Assembly (NCBI GenBank): GCA_963619325.1
Contig: CAVEVQ010000034.1
Span: 1 to 21,853, forward strand
Reading direction: 5' to 3'
Source of the DNA: UBA1181 sp963619325
Lineage (GTDB): Bacteria > Bacteroidota > Bacteroidia > Bacteroidales > Paludibacteraceae
Length of the DNA stretch: 21,853 nt
Shown: positions 1-7,352 of the stretch, one piece after another
Numbering within the stretch: the stretch's first letter is position 1
Layout: each line of letters begins with the position of its first letter
Program-made: the position numbers and the translations under genes
The notes under the pieces: model-generated
Databases searched by the model: none
What the model was told of the DNA's origin: nothing
The model's input: the letters and a program-made list of their open reading frames with translations, nothing else

Positions 1-1
1 C

Positions 2-262
2 GTTCATTTCCGTGTTAATTTATGTTTTCTCTTGCTTTCCGTTTCGGGTTTAATGAAATTCTTGTTTCTATTTTGTTTCTTGTGGCTAACGTGGTGCGAG
101 ATAAATATTGATTATCAATCACTTGCAAGCAATCAGCAGATTATCAATAAAAAGATCATGATGGTGGTTGGTGCTTGCGTCTTCCTCTTCGCTGTGGCAC
201 AGGCTCTGCCTCTGTTCTTCGGTATCACCAACTTCATCTACGCACGTTCCAAGAGTCTGTAA
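2..262 (+). CDS. 3' end of an unidentified hydrophobic (membrane?) protein
   Basis: This frame is open from the left edge of the window to a TAA stop at 260-262, so it may be the C-terminal end of a gene that starts outside. An internal ATG at 53 would instead give a 69-residue protein. It shows two hydrophobic stretches. The first covers the opening ~30 residues (rich in L, F, C). The second, near the C-terminus, contains VVGACVFLFAVAQALPLFFG and is followed by a basic tail ending SKSL. A polar linker (DYQSLASNQQIINKK) separates them. Codons in the second half (GTC TTC CTC TTC GCT) look coding, while the T-rich first part is less convincing. A hairpin at 274-311 just downstream fits a gene ending here. 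I do not recognise the family; a truncated polytopic membrane protein is the simplest reading. Confidence 0.35.
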   Translation, partial: VHFRVNLCFLLLSVSGLMKFLFLFCFLWLTWCEINIDYQSLASNQQIINKKIMMVVGACVFLFAVAQALPLFFGITNFIYARSKSL

Positions 263-273
263 TTCTGTCGGAC

Positions 274-315
274 AGGTAGGTTCACCTGGATTTTCTCGGG
301 CAAGTCTACCTTTTA
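274..315 (+). terminator. Possible Rho-independent terminator
   Basis: AGGTAGGTT (274-282) pairs with AGTCTACCT (303-311) using two G-U pairs. A further CCTG/CGGG inner helix lies beyond a two-base mismatch, and the right arm runs into TTTATTGTTTG. It lies 11 bases after the stop codon at 262. The U-tract is interrupted, so this is weaker than the other terminators in the window. Confidence 0.45.
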
Positions 316-402
316 TTGTTTGCAAGAAACGAGACGATACTATACGATATAACAACAAATTATTTTTCTAAGGCAATGGTATGTTGTAGAAAATAAAAAT
401 GC

Positions 403-410
403 TACATTTG
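403..410 (+). promoter_or_regulatory. Candidate Bacteroidota -7 element for the first barrel gene
   Basis: TACATTTG matches the Bacteroidota housekeeping -7 consensus TAnnTTTG and lies 56 bases before the ATG at 467. A TTG at 384-386 could be the -33 element, but the 16-base gap is shorter than the usual ~19-21. The -7 match is clear; the -33 is doubtful. Confidence 0.4.
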
Positions 411-466
411 CACCCGTTTTTGTGTCAGAAAGTGAATTAGTAAATTTTTAAACAAAATATAGAGAT

Positions 467-1138
467 ATGAAGAAATTTTTGTTAGCAATCGCTTCTTTAT
501 TCATGTTAATGGGAAGTGCAAATGCGTCTAATGTAGACAAGATCGAGTTCGCCAACCAAGGTCGGTTCACTTTGGGTGCTGAGATTGGTATTCCGCCAAC
601 AACAGACAATGCTAATATGCCTTTCATTGGTGTAGATGCTATGTGGGGTTTGGCTGATGGCTTTATCCACACAAAGACTTTCGGAAATAACGGTGCTATC
701 GACTTAGGTTTGCAGGTTGGTTACCAACACTGGGGTGATCACTTTGATATTGTTTCTGGTGTTGAGGATATTGATATTGAGTATAGGTGGAGACAATGGG
801 AATTGCCAATCAATGTTCGTGCTGGTTTCCACTTTGAGTTTGTGAAACACTTGGATGTTTACGCTGGTTTTCAAGGGGGTGTTGCGATAAATCATTGGAG
901 AGATAACTATTCTGTTGACAATGATGCGGCGCAAGAGTATGTTGATAAGTATTATGGTACAAAAAATTCAGATACTGAAGTTGATGGTATCTTTGGTATG
1001 TATCTTGGTGCAAAGTGGTATTTCACGGATGTGTTTGGTGTAAAGGCTGAATACTCTGGAGATTGGATTTCTAATGAATCTAATGGTCATTGGAATAACC
1101 TTCCTTACTTTGCGGTTGGTGTAACTTTTAATTTCTAA
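467..1138 (+). CDS. Outer-membrane beta-barrel protein (copy 1 of tandem pair)
   Basis: This 223-residue protein starts with a classical signal peptide (MKKFLLAIASLFMLMGSANA, likely cut after A20). The mature part alternates hydrophobic and polar residues, is rich in Gly and aromatics, and ends in VGVTFNF with a terminal Phe. These are the marks of a small beta-barrel inserted by the BAM machinery. Blocks shared with the next gene include KIEFAN, FHFEFVKHLDVYAG and KWYFTDVFGVKAE. The family resembles generic porin or OmpA-like barrel domains, with no peptidoglycan-binding domain. Its specific role, whether structural, adhesive or channel-forming, cannot be told. It has its own candidate promoter and a strong terminator at 1160, so it is probably transcribed alone. 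Confidence 0.8.
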   Translation: MKKFLLAIASLFMLMGSANASNVDKIEFANQGRFTLGAEIGIPPTTDNANMPFIGVDAMWGLADGFIHTKTFGNNGAIDLGLQVGYQHWGDHFDIVSGVEDIDIEYRWRQWELPINVRAGFHFEFVKHLDVYAGFQGGVAINHWRDNYSVDNDAAQEYVDKYYGTKNSDTEVDGIFGMYLGAKWYFTDVFGVKAEYSGDWISNESNGHWNNLPYFAVGVTFNF

Positions 1139-1159
1139 TTGAAAGGAATATGATATAGT

Positions 1160-1195
1160 AAGGCTTGCGGCAACCTCGTCGCAAGCCTTTTTTTG
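1160..1195 (+). terminator. Strong Rho-independent terminator
   Basis: A perfect 10-bp stem, AAGGCTTGCG (1160-1169) with CGCAAGCCTT (1180-1189), has a 10-base loop and runs into a T-tract to 1194. It follows the barrel gene ending at 1138 and isolates it from its paralogue. Confidence 0.95.
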
Positions 1196-1303
1196 TTTGT
1201 CTCTCCAAAAATTTTTGAGAAAAAGTTCTTGACCGATATACTATCCGTAAGTTTTTTGCGTTATACGAGTAGTTTTTTTTGTGAAGAATATAAGATTTAT
1301 AAA

Positions 1304-1897
1304 ATGAAGAGAATAGTTTTGTTTTTGGCTGCGTTCGCTATGATTTGCGCCAACGCTTTTGCCGAGAAAGTTGATGAGATTGAGTTCGCTAACAAAGGAA
1401 AATTTGCATTGGGGCTCGCAATTGGTGCGCCGGGTCTTCTTTCTACGCATGATGATCGTGCGAAGATGCCATCTGTCAATGTAGATGGAAACTGGGGCTT
1501 GGCTCACGGATTTATCAATTCGCGCGTGTTTGGAAAAAATGGTGGTGTCGACTTAGGTTTCTACCACGCTATTTGTTTCTACAACAAATGGGATGATAGT
1601 CATCATGGATATATGCAGATTCCTGCTCTTGTTCGTGCGGCATTTCACTTTGAGTTTGTAAAGCATTTGGATGTCTATGCAGGTCTTTCAAGTGGCTTTA
1701 ACTTTTGGTTTCCTACAGGTTCAGCATGGACAGGCGATTGGGATTATGTGAAATACGCAGGTGGTATGTTCACTGGTTGCAAATGGTATTTCACAGATGT
1801 GTTTGGAGTGAAGGCGGAGTTCCAATTTGACTGGGCTAGTCCTGGTTATGGAAATCTTCCAACGGCTATGGCGGGTGTTACTTTCAACTTTAGATAA
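1304..1897 (+). CDS. Outer-membrane beta-barrel protein (copy 2 of tandem pair)
   Basis: The 197-residue product begins at the ATG at 1304, which gives a clean signal peptide (MKRIVLFLAAFAMICANAFA, cut after A20). The frame is open further upstream to 1193, but that extension begins within the T-tract of the preceding terminator and adds a non-signal-like leader. The mature protein is a shorter paralogue of the gene at 467. Shared blocks include EIEFAN, WGLAHGFI (WGLADGFI in copy 1), FHFEFVKHLDVYAG, KWYFTDVFGVKAE and a terminal VTFNF plus R. The region between these blocks is shorter and diverged, as expected for extracellular loops. No consensus -7 element is clear in 1196-1303. It probably makes a small outer-membrane barrel of unknown function. 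Confidence 0.8.
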   Translation: MKRIVLFLAAFAMICANAFAEKVDEIEFANKGKFALGLAIGAPGLLSTHDDRAKMPSVNVDGNWGLAHGFINSRVFGKNGGVDLGFYHAICFYNKWDDSHHGYMQIPALVRAAFHFEFVKHLDVYAGLSSGFNFWFPTGSAWTGDWDYVKYAGGMFTGCKWYFTDVFGVKAEFQFDWASPGYGNLPTAMAGVTFNFR

Positions 1898-1950
1898 GCT
1901 GATTTATAGGGTATAGGTATCATAAACCGCAATTTTGTGTTGTTTTATCA

Positions 1951-1979
1951 AAAGGGAGGTCGCATAAACCTCCCTTTTT
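1951..1979 (+). terminator. Strong Rho-independent terminator
   Basis: AAAGGGAGGT (1951-1960) pairs perfectly with ACCTCCCTTT (1968-1977) around a 7-base loop, followed by more T residues. It closes the second barrel gene (ending 1897) and lies directly upstream of the miaA promoter region. Confidence 0.92.
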
Positions 1980-1981
1980 CA

Positions 1982-1989
1982 TATATTTG
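1982..1989 (+). promoter_or_regulatory. Candidate -7 element for miaA
   Basis: TATATTTG is an exact TAnnTTTG match 42 bases before the miaA ATG at 2032. The expected -33 position falls inside the preceding terminator stem and shows no TTTG, so the call rests on the -7 half only. Confidence 0.35.
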
Positions 1990-2031
1990 CGACTGTTTTC
2001 ATCTGAAAAGTGTGTTGTAAAGGTGTGTGAT

Positions 2032-2976
2032 ATGCCAGAAAAATACGATTTGTTAACGATTCTTGGTCCGACTGCCTCTGGGAAAACCAATTTGGCAACC
2101 CATGTCGCCGATAAACTTATCTCCGAAGGTGTGGCGACCGAAATCATCAGCGCAGATTCTCGTCAGATTTATCGTAAAATGGATATTGGTACGGGTAAGG
2201 ACCTTTCTGATTATGAGATTGACGGACGAGAAATTCCTTATCACCTCATTGATATTGCCGATCCTGGCTACAAATACAACCTTTTTGAATATCAATGCGA
2301 TTTCCTTTCTGCTTATAGGGATATAAAGTCAAGGGGGGCTTTTCCCCTGCTCTGTGGTGGCACAGGTCTTTATTTAGAGTCTGTTTTGAAAGGCTATAAG
2401 ATGATGCCTGTTCCTCAAAACAATGAACTTCGTGAACAATTGGCAGATAAGTCATTAGAGGAACTGACGGCAATTCTCTCTACCTACAAAACTTTGCACA
2501 ACACCACTGATGTGGATACGGCAAAACGTGCCATTCGTGCCATTGAAATTCAAGAATACTACAAAGTACATCCTGCGGAGTTCGTGGAGTTTCCGGAAAT
2601 CAATGCTTTGATTGTCGGTGTGGACATCTCTCGTGAGGCACGGCGTGAACGTATCTCAAAACGTCTAAAGGATCGTTTGGACGAAGGGATGGTTGATGAG
2701 GTGAGGAACATCCTCAGTTCGGGGGTCTCTGCCGAAGATATGATATATTACGGATTGGAATACAAATACTTAACTCTCTACATCACAGGAGAAATACCCT
2801 ATGAGCAGATGGTGAGTGAGTTGGAAATCGCCATCCATCAGTTCGCTAAACGCCAAATGACATGGTTTCGTGGCATGGAGCGTCGAGGCTTTTTTATTCA
2901 TTGGATTGATTTTTCTTTGCCAATGGAAGAAAAAGTGGCAGAGATTCAAAAATTGCTGGAATTTCAGTGCAGATAA
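2032..2976 (+). CDS. miaA: tRNA dimethylallyltransferase
   Basis: MiaA transfers the dimethylallyl group to N6 of A37 in tRNAs that read codons starting with U, giving i6A. The protein is 314 residues, normal for the family. It carries the P-loop GPTASGKT (residues 12-19), the DSRQIYR motif followed by MDIGTGK, YHLIDI, and the C-terminal QMTWFRGMERR, which corresponds to the conserved QxTWFR region. I chose the ATG at 2032, preceded by AAAGG. The frame extends to a TTG at 1987, but that codon sits within the -7 promoter motif and would add 15 residues ahead of the usual MiaA start. It is flanked by a terminator upstream and a separately promoted peptidase gene downstream. No defect is visible. 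Confidence 0.95.
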   Translation: MPEKYDLLTILGPTASGKTNLATHVADKLISEGVATEIISADSRQIYRKMDIGTGKDLSDYEIDGREIPYHLIDIADPGYKYNLFEYQCDFLSAYRDIKSRGAFPLLCGGTGLYLESVLKGYKMMPVPQNNELREQLADKSLEELTAILSTYKTLHNTTDVDTAKRAIRAIEIQEYYKVHPAEFVEFPEINALIVGVDISREARRERISKRLKDRLDEGMVDEVRNILSSGVSAEDMIYYGLEYKYLTLYITGEIPYEQMVSELEIAIHQFAKRQMTWFRGMERRGFFIHWIDFSLPMEEKVAEIQKLLEFQCR

Positions 2977-2993
2977 TAATTTTATAATGTTTC

Positions 2994-3015
2994 AACGCAT
3001 ACACGGTAATGCGTT
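2994..3015 (+). repeat. Inverted repeat in the promoter spacer of the M23 peptidase gene
   Basis: AACGCAT (2994-3000) and ATGCGTT (3009-3015) form a perfect 7-base inverted repeat with an 8-base spacer. It fills the gap between a weak -33 (TTTC, 2990-2993) and the -7 motif at 3015-3022, and there is no U-tract, so it is more like an operator than a terminator. Confidence 0.4.
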
Positions 3016-3022
3016 ATGTTTG
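3015..3022 (+). promoter_or_regulatory. Candidate -7 element for the M23 peptidase gene
   Basis: TATGTTTG matches TAnnTTTG 16 bases before the ATG at 3039. TTTC at 2990-2993 lies 21 bases upstream, an acceptable but imperfect -33. The leader would be very short, under ~12 bases. Confidence 0.4.
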
Positions 3023-3038
3023 TATAGGTAAGTAAAAT

Positions 3039-4262
3039 ATGAATAAATTAATATGTTTTTTGCTCATTGCCACAACGTTCTGTGCTTGTCAGAATACGAG
3101 TCGGAATCAATCAGCGGAAGAGCGACAAGTAGGGAAAGATACTGTAACAGTACAGGTAGCAGTTCGTGATAGCTTTTTAGGTATTGATGTGGAAGATCGT
3201 GAAGTGTTGCACGAACGTGTTCCAAACAACCAAACTTTGGGTGGAATCCTGGCAAAATACGGAATAACTCCTCAGCAGGTTCACGATTTGGAAGTAAAAT
3301 CGTTGCCTATGTTCAATGTTCGCAAAATAAAGGCAGGAAACCCTTATCATATTATTCAGACCTATACCGACTCTGTCCATACTACCGACTATTTTATCTA
3401 CGAGGTGGATCAAACGGAATATATGGTTTATGGTTTTGGTGACACGCTTTCTGTGCAACGTTTCGAAAAGGAGTTGACTTATCGAGAGAGGGTTGTCTCG
3501 GGCGAAATAGAAACCTCTCTTTGGAACTCGGTCGTTGGTCAGGGCGTACCATTCGATTTAGCGCTCCAACTTTCCAACGTCTATGCTTGGAACATTGATT
3601 TCTTCGGCTTGCAGAAAGGAGACAAGTATGTGGCTCAATATGTCGAGGTGTTGTGTGATTCTTCGTTTGTACGCATTGACACTATCAAATGCGCAAAATT
3701 CACACATTGTGGAGTTGATTTCTTGGCTATCCCTTTTACGCAGAATGGTAGGGAAGACTACTACGACTATGACGGAAACAGCCTTCGTAAAGCCTTCTTA
3801 AAAGCCCCTTTGAGTTATTCTCGTATCAGTTCTCACTTCACGCATAGACGTTTTCATCCGGTGCTGAAAATCAGTCGTCCTCACCATGGTGTAGACTATG
3901 CCGCACCCACAGGAACGCCTGTTTCAACAATAGGTGATGGTCGCGTCATCTTCAAAGGATGGACGAATGGTGGGGGAAATACCGTCAAAGTTCAACATAA
4001 CGGCACCTACACGACAAGCTATATGCACCTCTCAAAATATGGGAAAATTTCAAAAGGCAGTATGGTGAAACAAGGTGAAGTGATTGGATATGTGGGTAGT
4101 ACTGGGCTTTCAACGGGGCCTCACTTAGACTTCAGAGTCTACGAGAATGGAACTCCTATTGATCCTTTGAAATTGAAGTCTCCGCCAGTTGAACCTATAG
4201 ATTCATGTAACCGCAAGGCCTTTTTCTCTGTTCGTGATTCTTTGATGAAGATTTTGAAATAA
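3039..4262 (+). CDS. M23-family peptidoglycan peptidase, MepM/OapA-like lipoprotein
   Basis: This 407-residue protein has an N-terminal lipoprotein-type signal (MNKLICFLLIATTFCAC, probably lipidated at Cys17, though Phe-Cys-Ala is an unusual lipobox). Residues ~50-260 form the OapA/Csd3-like arm found in MepM-type endopeptidases. The C-terminal M23 domain contains H282-HGV-D286 (the HxxxD zinc motif), YMHL with H330, and GPH362-L-D364. M23 enzymes normally have HxH at this last site, so one zinc ligand is Asp here. Most of the surrounding residues are kept (RFHPVLK, AAPTGTPV, STGLSTGPH), so activity is plausible but not certain. The likely role is cleaving peptide cross-links in the periplasm during wall growth or division. 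It appears to be transcribed on its own. Confidence 0.88.
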   Translation: MNKLICFLLIATTFCACQNTSRNQSAEERQVGKDTVTVQVAVRDSFLGIDVEDREVLHERVPNNQTLGGILAKYGITPQQVHDLEVKSLPMFNVRKIKAGNPYHIIQTYTDSVHTTDYFIYEVDQTEYMVYGFGDTLSVQRFEKELTYRERVVSGEIETSLWNSVVGQGVPFDLALQLSNVYAWNIDFFGLQKGDKYVAQYVEVLCDSSFVRIDTIKCAKFTHCGVDFLAIPFTQNGREDYYDYDGNSLRKAFLKAPLSYSRISSHFTHRRFHPVLKISRPHHGVDYAAPTGTPVSTIGDGRVIFKGWTNGGGNTVKVQHNGTYTTSYMHLSKYGKISKGSMVKQGEVIGYVGSTGLSTGPHLDFRVYENGTPIDPLKLKSPPVEPIDSCNRKAFFSVRDSLMKILK

Positions 4263-4301
4263 ATTTTTCATGTAAAGTGAAAAAGGTAATGAAATATGTT
4301 G

Positions 4302-4309
4302 TAAATTTG
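4302..4309 (+). promoter_or_regulatory. Candidate -7 element upstream of metK
   Basis: TAAATTTG matches TAnnTTTG exactly, but lies 178 bases before the metK ATG and has no obvious TTTG at the -33 position. If real, it makes a long metK leader. A second weaker match, TGAATTTG at 4441-4448, would give a short leader instead. Confidence 0.35.
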
Positions 4310-4487
4310 CAATCACTAAAGAAATGTGGATAGATTTGACTGCTTGCAACCACAGAAAAAAATGCTAAAACGAAATCGTATAGATTCGTCTTCATTTTGT
4401 TTCATTTGTTTGCTTGTCTTTTCGGCTACGTTTCAATAGTTGAATTTGTATCATTGTGTGGTTTAGAAATTTAGAAAGGACAAATAT

Positions 4488-5768
4488 ATGAGTTATTTTT
4501 TCACGTCAGAATCAGTTTCTGAAGGACATCCAGACAAAGTGGCGGATCAGATTTCAGATGCCATATTAGACAACATTTTGGCTCAAGACAAGAACGCTAA
4601 GGTCGCTTGTGAGACGCTCGTGACCACGGGGCAGGTTGTTTTGGCGGGTGAACTGAAAACAACGGCTGTCATCAATGAGCAAGACGTTGTTCGAGGTGTC
4701 ATCAAACGTATTGGTTACACGAAGAGTGACTATAAATTTGACAGTGAGTCGTGCGGTATCTTGAATGCCCTTCATGGTCAATCTCCTGATATCAACCGCG
4801 GCGTTGAACGTGAAGACCCCTACAATCAGGGGGCGGGCGACCAAGGTATGATGTTTGGTTACGCTACAAACGAGACGGTAAACTATATGCCTGTTGCTTT
4901 AGACCTCTCGCATACTTTGCTTATCGAGTTGGCCGCTATTCGTCGAGAGGGTAAGGAGATGACTTACCTCCGTCCGGATGCAAAATCGCAGGTTACTATC
5001 GAATATGATGACAACAACAAACCTATTCGTATTGATACGATTGTTGTCTCTACTCAACACGATGAGTTTATCGTTGACGAGAAAAATCAATTAGCCGCGG
5101 ATGAGAAGATGGTGCAACAAATCACTGAGGATGTGAAGAACATCTTGATTCCTCGTGTTTTAGCCAAATATCCTCAGTATCAAAATCTTTTCAAGAACGA
5201 ATATAAGCTGTTTGTTAACCCAACAGGTAAATTCGTACTTGGTGGTCCTTGTGGTGATACGGGGCTGACGGGTCGTAAAATCATTGTTGATACTTATGGT
5301 GGTCGTGGTGCTCATGGCGGAGGTGCTTTTTCTGGAAAAGACCCTTCAAAGGTCGACCGTTCAGCAGCCTACGCTGCGCGTCATATTGCAAAGAATATTG
5401 TGGCAGCAGGTTTAGCAGACGAGGCTTTGGTTCAGGTGGCATACGCTATCGGTGTCGCAGAACCAATGAATCTCTACGTCAACACTTACGGAACTTCAAA
5501 ATTGAACATTTCGGATGGCGAGATTGCTCAGAAGATTCACTCAAGTAAAATTTTTGATCTTCGTCCGAAAGCCATTGAGGAGCGTCTCAACCTTCGTGCT
5601 CCTATCTATGAAGAGACGGCAGCCTACGGACACATGGGTCGTGAACCTAAGAAAGTTACCAAAACTTTCAAGGATGTATTCGGAAAGACATTTACAAGGG
5701 AGGTTGAACTTTTCACTTGGGAGAAACTCGACTATGTTGAGCCATTGAAAAAACTGTTCGGTAAATGA
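4488..5768 (+). CDS. metK: S-adenosylmethionine synthetase
   Basis: MetK makes SAM from methionine and ATP, releasing phosphate and diphosphate. The 426-residue length fits the bacterial family. It begins SYFFTSESVSEGHPDKVADQ with the ATP-binding His14, has GAGDQGMMFGYAT around residue 116 and the Gly-rich GGGAFSGKDPSKVDRSAAY around residues 275-295, and ends normally. The ATG at 4488 follows AGAAAGGA, one of the few recognisable ribosome-binding sites in this window. The upstream gap of 225 bases is T-rich just before the gene and may hold a long leader. The stop codon overlaps the start of the ketopantoate-reductase gene (ATGA), suggesting co-transcription and translational coupling. No residues appear lost. 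Confidence 0.97.
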   Translation: MSYFFTSESVSEGHPDKVADQISDAILDNILAQDKNAKVACETLVTTGQVVLAGELKTTAVINEQDVVRGVIKRIGYTKSDYKFDSESCGILNALHGQSPDINRGVEREDPYNQGAGDQGMMFGYATNETVNYMPVALDLSHTLLIELAAIRREGKEMTYLRPDAKSQVTIEYDDNNKPIRIDTIVVSTQHDEFIVDEKNQLAADEKMVQQITEDVKNILIPRVLAKYPQYQNLFKNEYKLFVNPTGKFVLGGPCGDTGLTGRKIIVDTYGGRGAHGGGAFSGKDPSKVDRSAAYAARHIAKNIVAAGLADEALVQVAYAIGVAEPMNLYVNTYGTSKLNISDGEIAQKIHSSKIFDLRPKAIEERLNLRAPIYEETAAYGHMGREPKKVTKTFKDVFGKTFTREVELFTWEKLDYVEPLKKLFGK

Positions 5769-6691
5769 GCAAAAATCTGAAATATGGTGTTGTTGGAGTT
5801 GGTGCGATTGGTGGCTATTACGGCGGTCGATTAGCGAATATAGGAAAGGACGTGCATTTTCTCTACCATTCGGAATATGAATGGGTGAAAACGCACGGCT
5901 TGAAGGTCAGTTCCTGCAACGGCGACTTCTATCTACCCAAAATCAACGCCTATCAGTCGGCTGAGGATATGCCTCAATGTGATGTTGTCTTAGTGGCTTT
6001 GAAATCCACTCAGAACGGCAAACTGAAGTCTATTTTGACTCCCATCTGCCACAAAGACACGGTGGTTGTCTTAGTTCAGAATGGTTTAGGTCTGGAGGCT
6101 GAATTGGCACAAGATTTTCCTCGTCTTTCCATTGCCGGAGGTATGGCTTTCATCTGTACCTCTCGAGTGGGGCAAGGTGAGATTAACCATGCCGACTATG
6201 GTGCTTTGACGGTGGGCTTCCATCAATGTGCGCAGATGGAGATCTTGCAGCAGATGAAGGATGATTTTGAAGCTGCAAACGTTCCTTTTTATGTCATAGA
6301 AGATTTGAACCTTTATCGTTGGCGTAAGCTAGTGTGGAACATACCCTACAATGGTTTGACAGTGGCATTAGACACCTCGACCGACAAGTTGATGCAAAAT
6401 TCATCTTCTCGCCAGTTGGTGCAAGACCTTATGTGGGAGACTGTACTCGGAGCAAGAGCCTGTGGAGCCAATATCTCAGGCGATTTCGTTGAGAAGATGA
6501 TGCTCAGCACCGACCAAATGAAACCTTATTCACCCAGCATGAAATTAGATTGGGACAACCATCGCCAGTTGGAGATTCGTGCTATCTATAGCAACCCCAT
6601 TCAGGCAGCGAGAACGCAAGGTGTTTACTTGAAGAAAGTTGAAATGTTGAAGCAGATGCTGCTGTTTATGGAGAGCGAAAAAAGGAAATAA
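5765..6691 (+). CDS. Ketopantoate reductase family protein (PanE/ApbA-like)
   Basis: The 308-residue product has an N-terminal Rossmann fold with GVGAIGG (residues 11-17) for NADPH binding. Its C-terminal domain includes WRKLVWNIPYN, where K188 lies in the conserved K-x-x-x-N context of ketopantoate reductases. The expected reaction is NADPH reduction of 2-dehydropantoate to pantoate on the way to coenzyme A. Bacteroidota often carry several diverged members of this family, so the true substrate is not proven and I leave the symbol blank. The start codon overlaps the metK stop by 4 bases (ATGA), so it is very probably translated from the metK transcript. No terminator is evident before the next gene. 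Confidence 0.85.
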   Translation: MSKNLKYGVVGVGAIGGYYGGRLANIGKDVHFLYHSEYEWVKTHGLKVSSCNGDFYLPKINAYQSAEDMPQCDVVLVALKSTQNGKLKSILTPICHKDTVVVLVQNGLGLEAELAQDFPRLSIAGGMAFICTSRVGQGEINHADYGALTVGFHQCAQMEILQQMKDDFEAANVPFYVIEDLNLYRWRKLVWNIPYNGLTVALDTSTDKLMQNSSSRQLVQDLMWETVLGARACGANISGDFVEKMMLSTDQMKPYSPSMKLDWDNHRQLEIRAIYSNPIQAARTQGVYLKKVEMLKQMLLFMESEKRK

Positions 6692-6807
6692 AAGTGGAAA
6701 ATATCAGATAATTATGGATAATGTCTCAGCAACAAATGGTTCATGAGGCGTATCTGTTGTGATTTTTTCAAATTACTGATTATGCGTAGTTTATAATTTT
6801 CTTTTTC

Positions 6808-6815
6808 TATTTTTG
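6808..6815 (+). promoter_or_regulatory. Candidate -7 element for the SPOR protein-folE pair
   Basis: TATTTTTG fits TAnnTTTG and lies 27 bases before the ATG at 6843, within a 151-base gap. No TTTG is found at the expected -33 distance. The T-rich context makes a chance match possible. Confidence 0.35.
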
Positions 6816-6842
6816 TAATAAAAAGTGTAAAATTCGTTTATA

Positions 6843-7352
6843 ATGGATCGAAAACTAATACTCTTTGTGGCTTTGTTATGCTGTGTGGTTTCGATGAATG
6901 CTCAGCAAACGAAGGCGTTGGTGAAGCATACTAATGAGGAAGATATTTTTGAGAGTTTGTCCGCCCATAAAAATGGACAAGGGATTGTGCATATTACGCA
7001 AGATTCAAAGATGGTTGCCCTTTTCGATAAGAAAATTATGGAAAACGAAGAGAAGCAGTACATCACATTTTTGGGCTATAGGGTGCAGGTCTATATGGGA
7101 AATAACCAAAAAAAATCTAAATCAGATGCCCTCGAACGCGAGAAGAAAATTACGGAGGTGTTTCCTGAACTTTCTTCCTATCTCTCTTTTGCCTCTCCTT
7201 TTTGGAAATTGAGGGTGGGGGATTTCAGAACGCATATAGACGCTTTGGTAATGTCTAAAAAAATATTGAACGCTTTCCCTGAGATGGCAGGTGAGGTGTA
7301 TGTCGTTAGAGATGAAGAGACAAGAGATTTGTCGTTGGAGGAGGCGAAATAA
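6843..7352 (+). CDS. SPOR-domain secreted protein
   Basis: This 169-residue protein has a signal peptide (MDRKLILFVALLCCVVSMNA, cut before Gln21) and a C-terminal domain of about 80 residues from GYRVQVYMGNNQ to VYVVRDE. That domain has the alternating pattern and ends of a SPOR peptidoglycan-binding domain, which binds denuded glycan strands at division sites in characterised proteins. It sits immediately before folE, and the final A of its TAA stop is the first base of the folE ATG. This SPOR-folE pairing is common in Bacteroidales, where tpiA often precedes it; tpiA is absent here. The functional link to folate synthesis is unclear and may be only operonic. Confidence 0.8.
   Translation: MDRKLILFVALLCCVVSMNAQQTKALVKHTNEEDIFESLSAHKNGQGIVHITQDSKMVALFDKKIMENEEKQYITFLGYRVQVYMGNNQKKSKSDALEREKKITEVFPELSSYLSFASPFWKLRVGDFRTHIDALVMSKKILNAFPEMAGEVYVVRDEETRDLSLEEAK

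Noticed and set aside
1..262. Conjugative-transposon protein (DUF4134/TraE-like) at the left edge
   Set aside because: A superficial hydrophobic similarity only; the characteristic residues of that family are not present.
1193..1303. Upstream extension of the second barrel gene to 1193
   Set aside because: It starts inside the T-tract of a strong terminator and would put 37 residues in front of a perfect signal peptide.
4310..4487. Known SAM riboswitch in the metK leader
   Set aside because: I find no core of the SAM-I or SAM-II type; only short complementary segments are visible.
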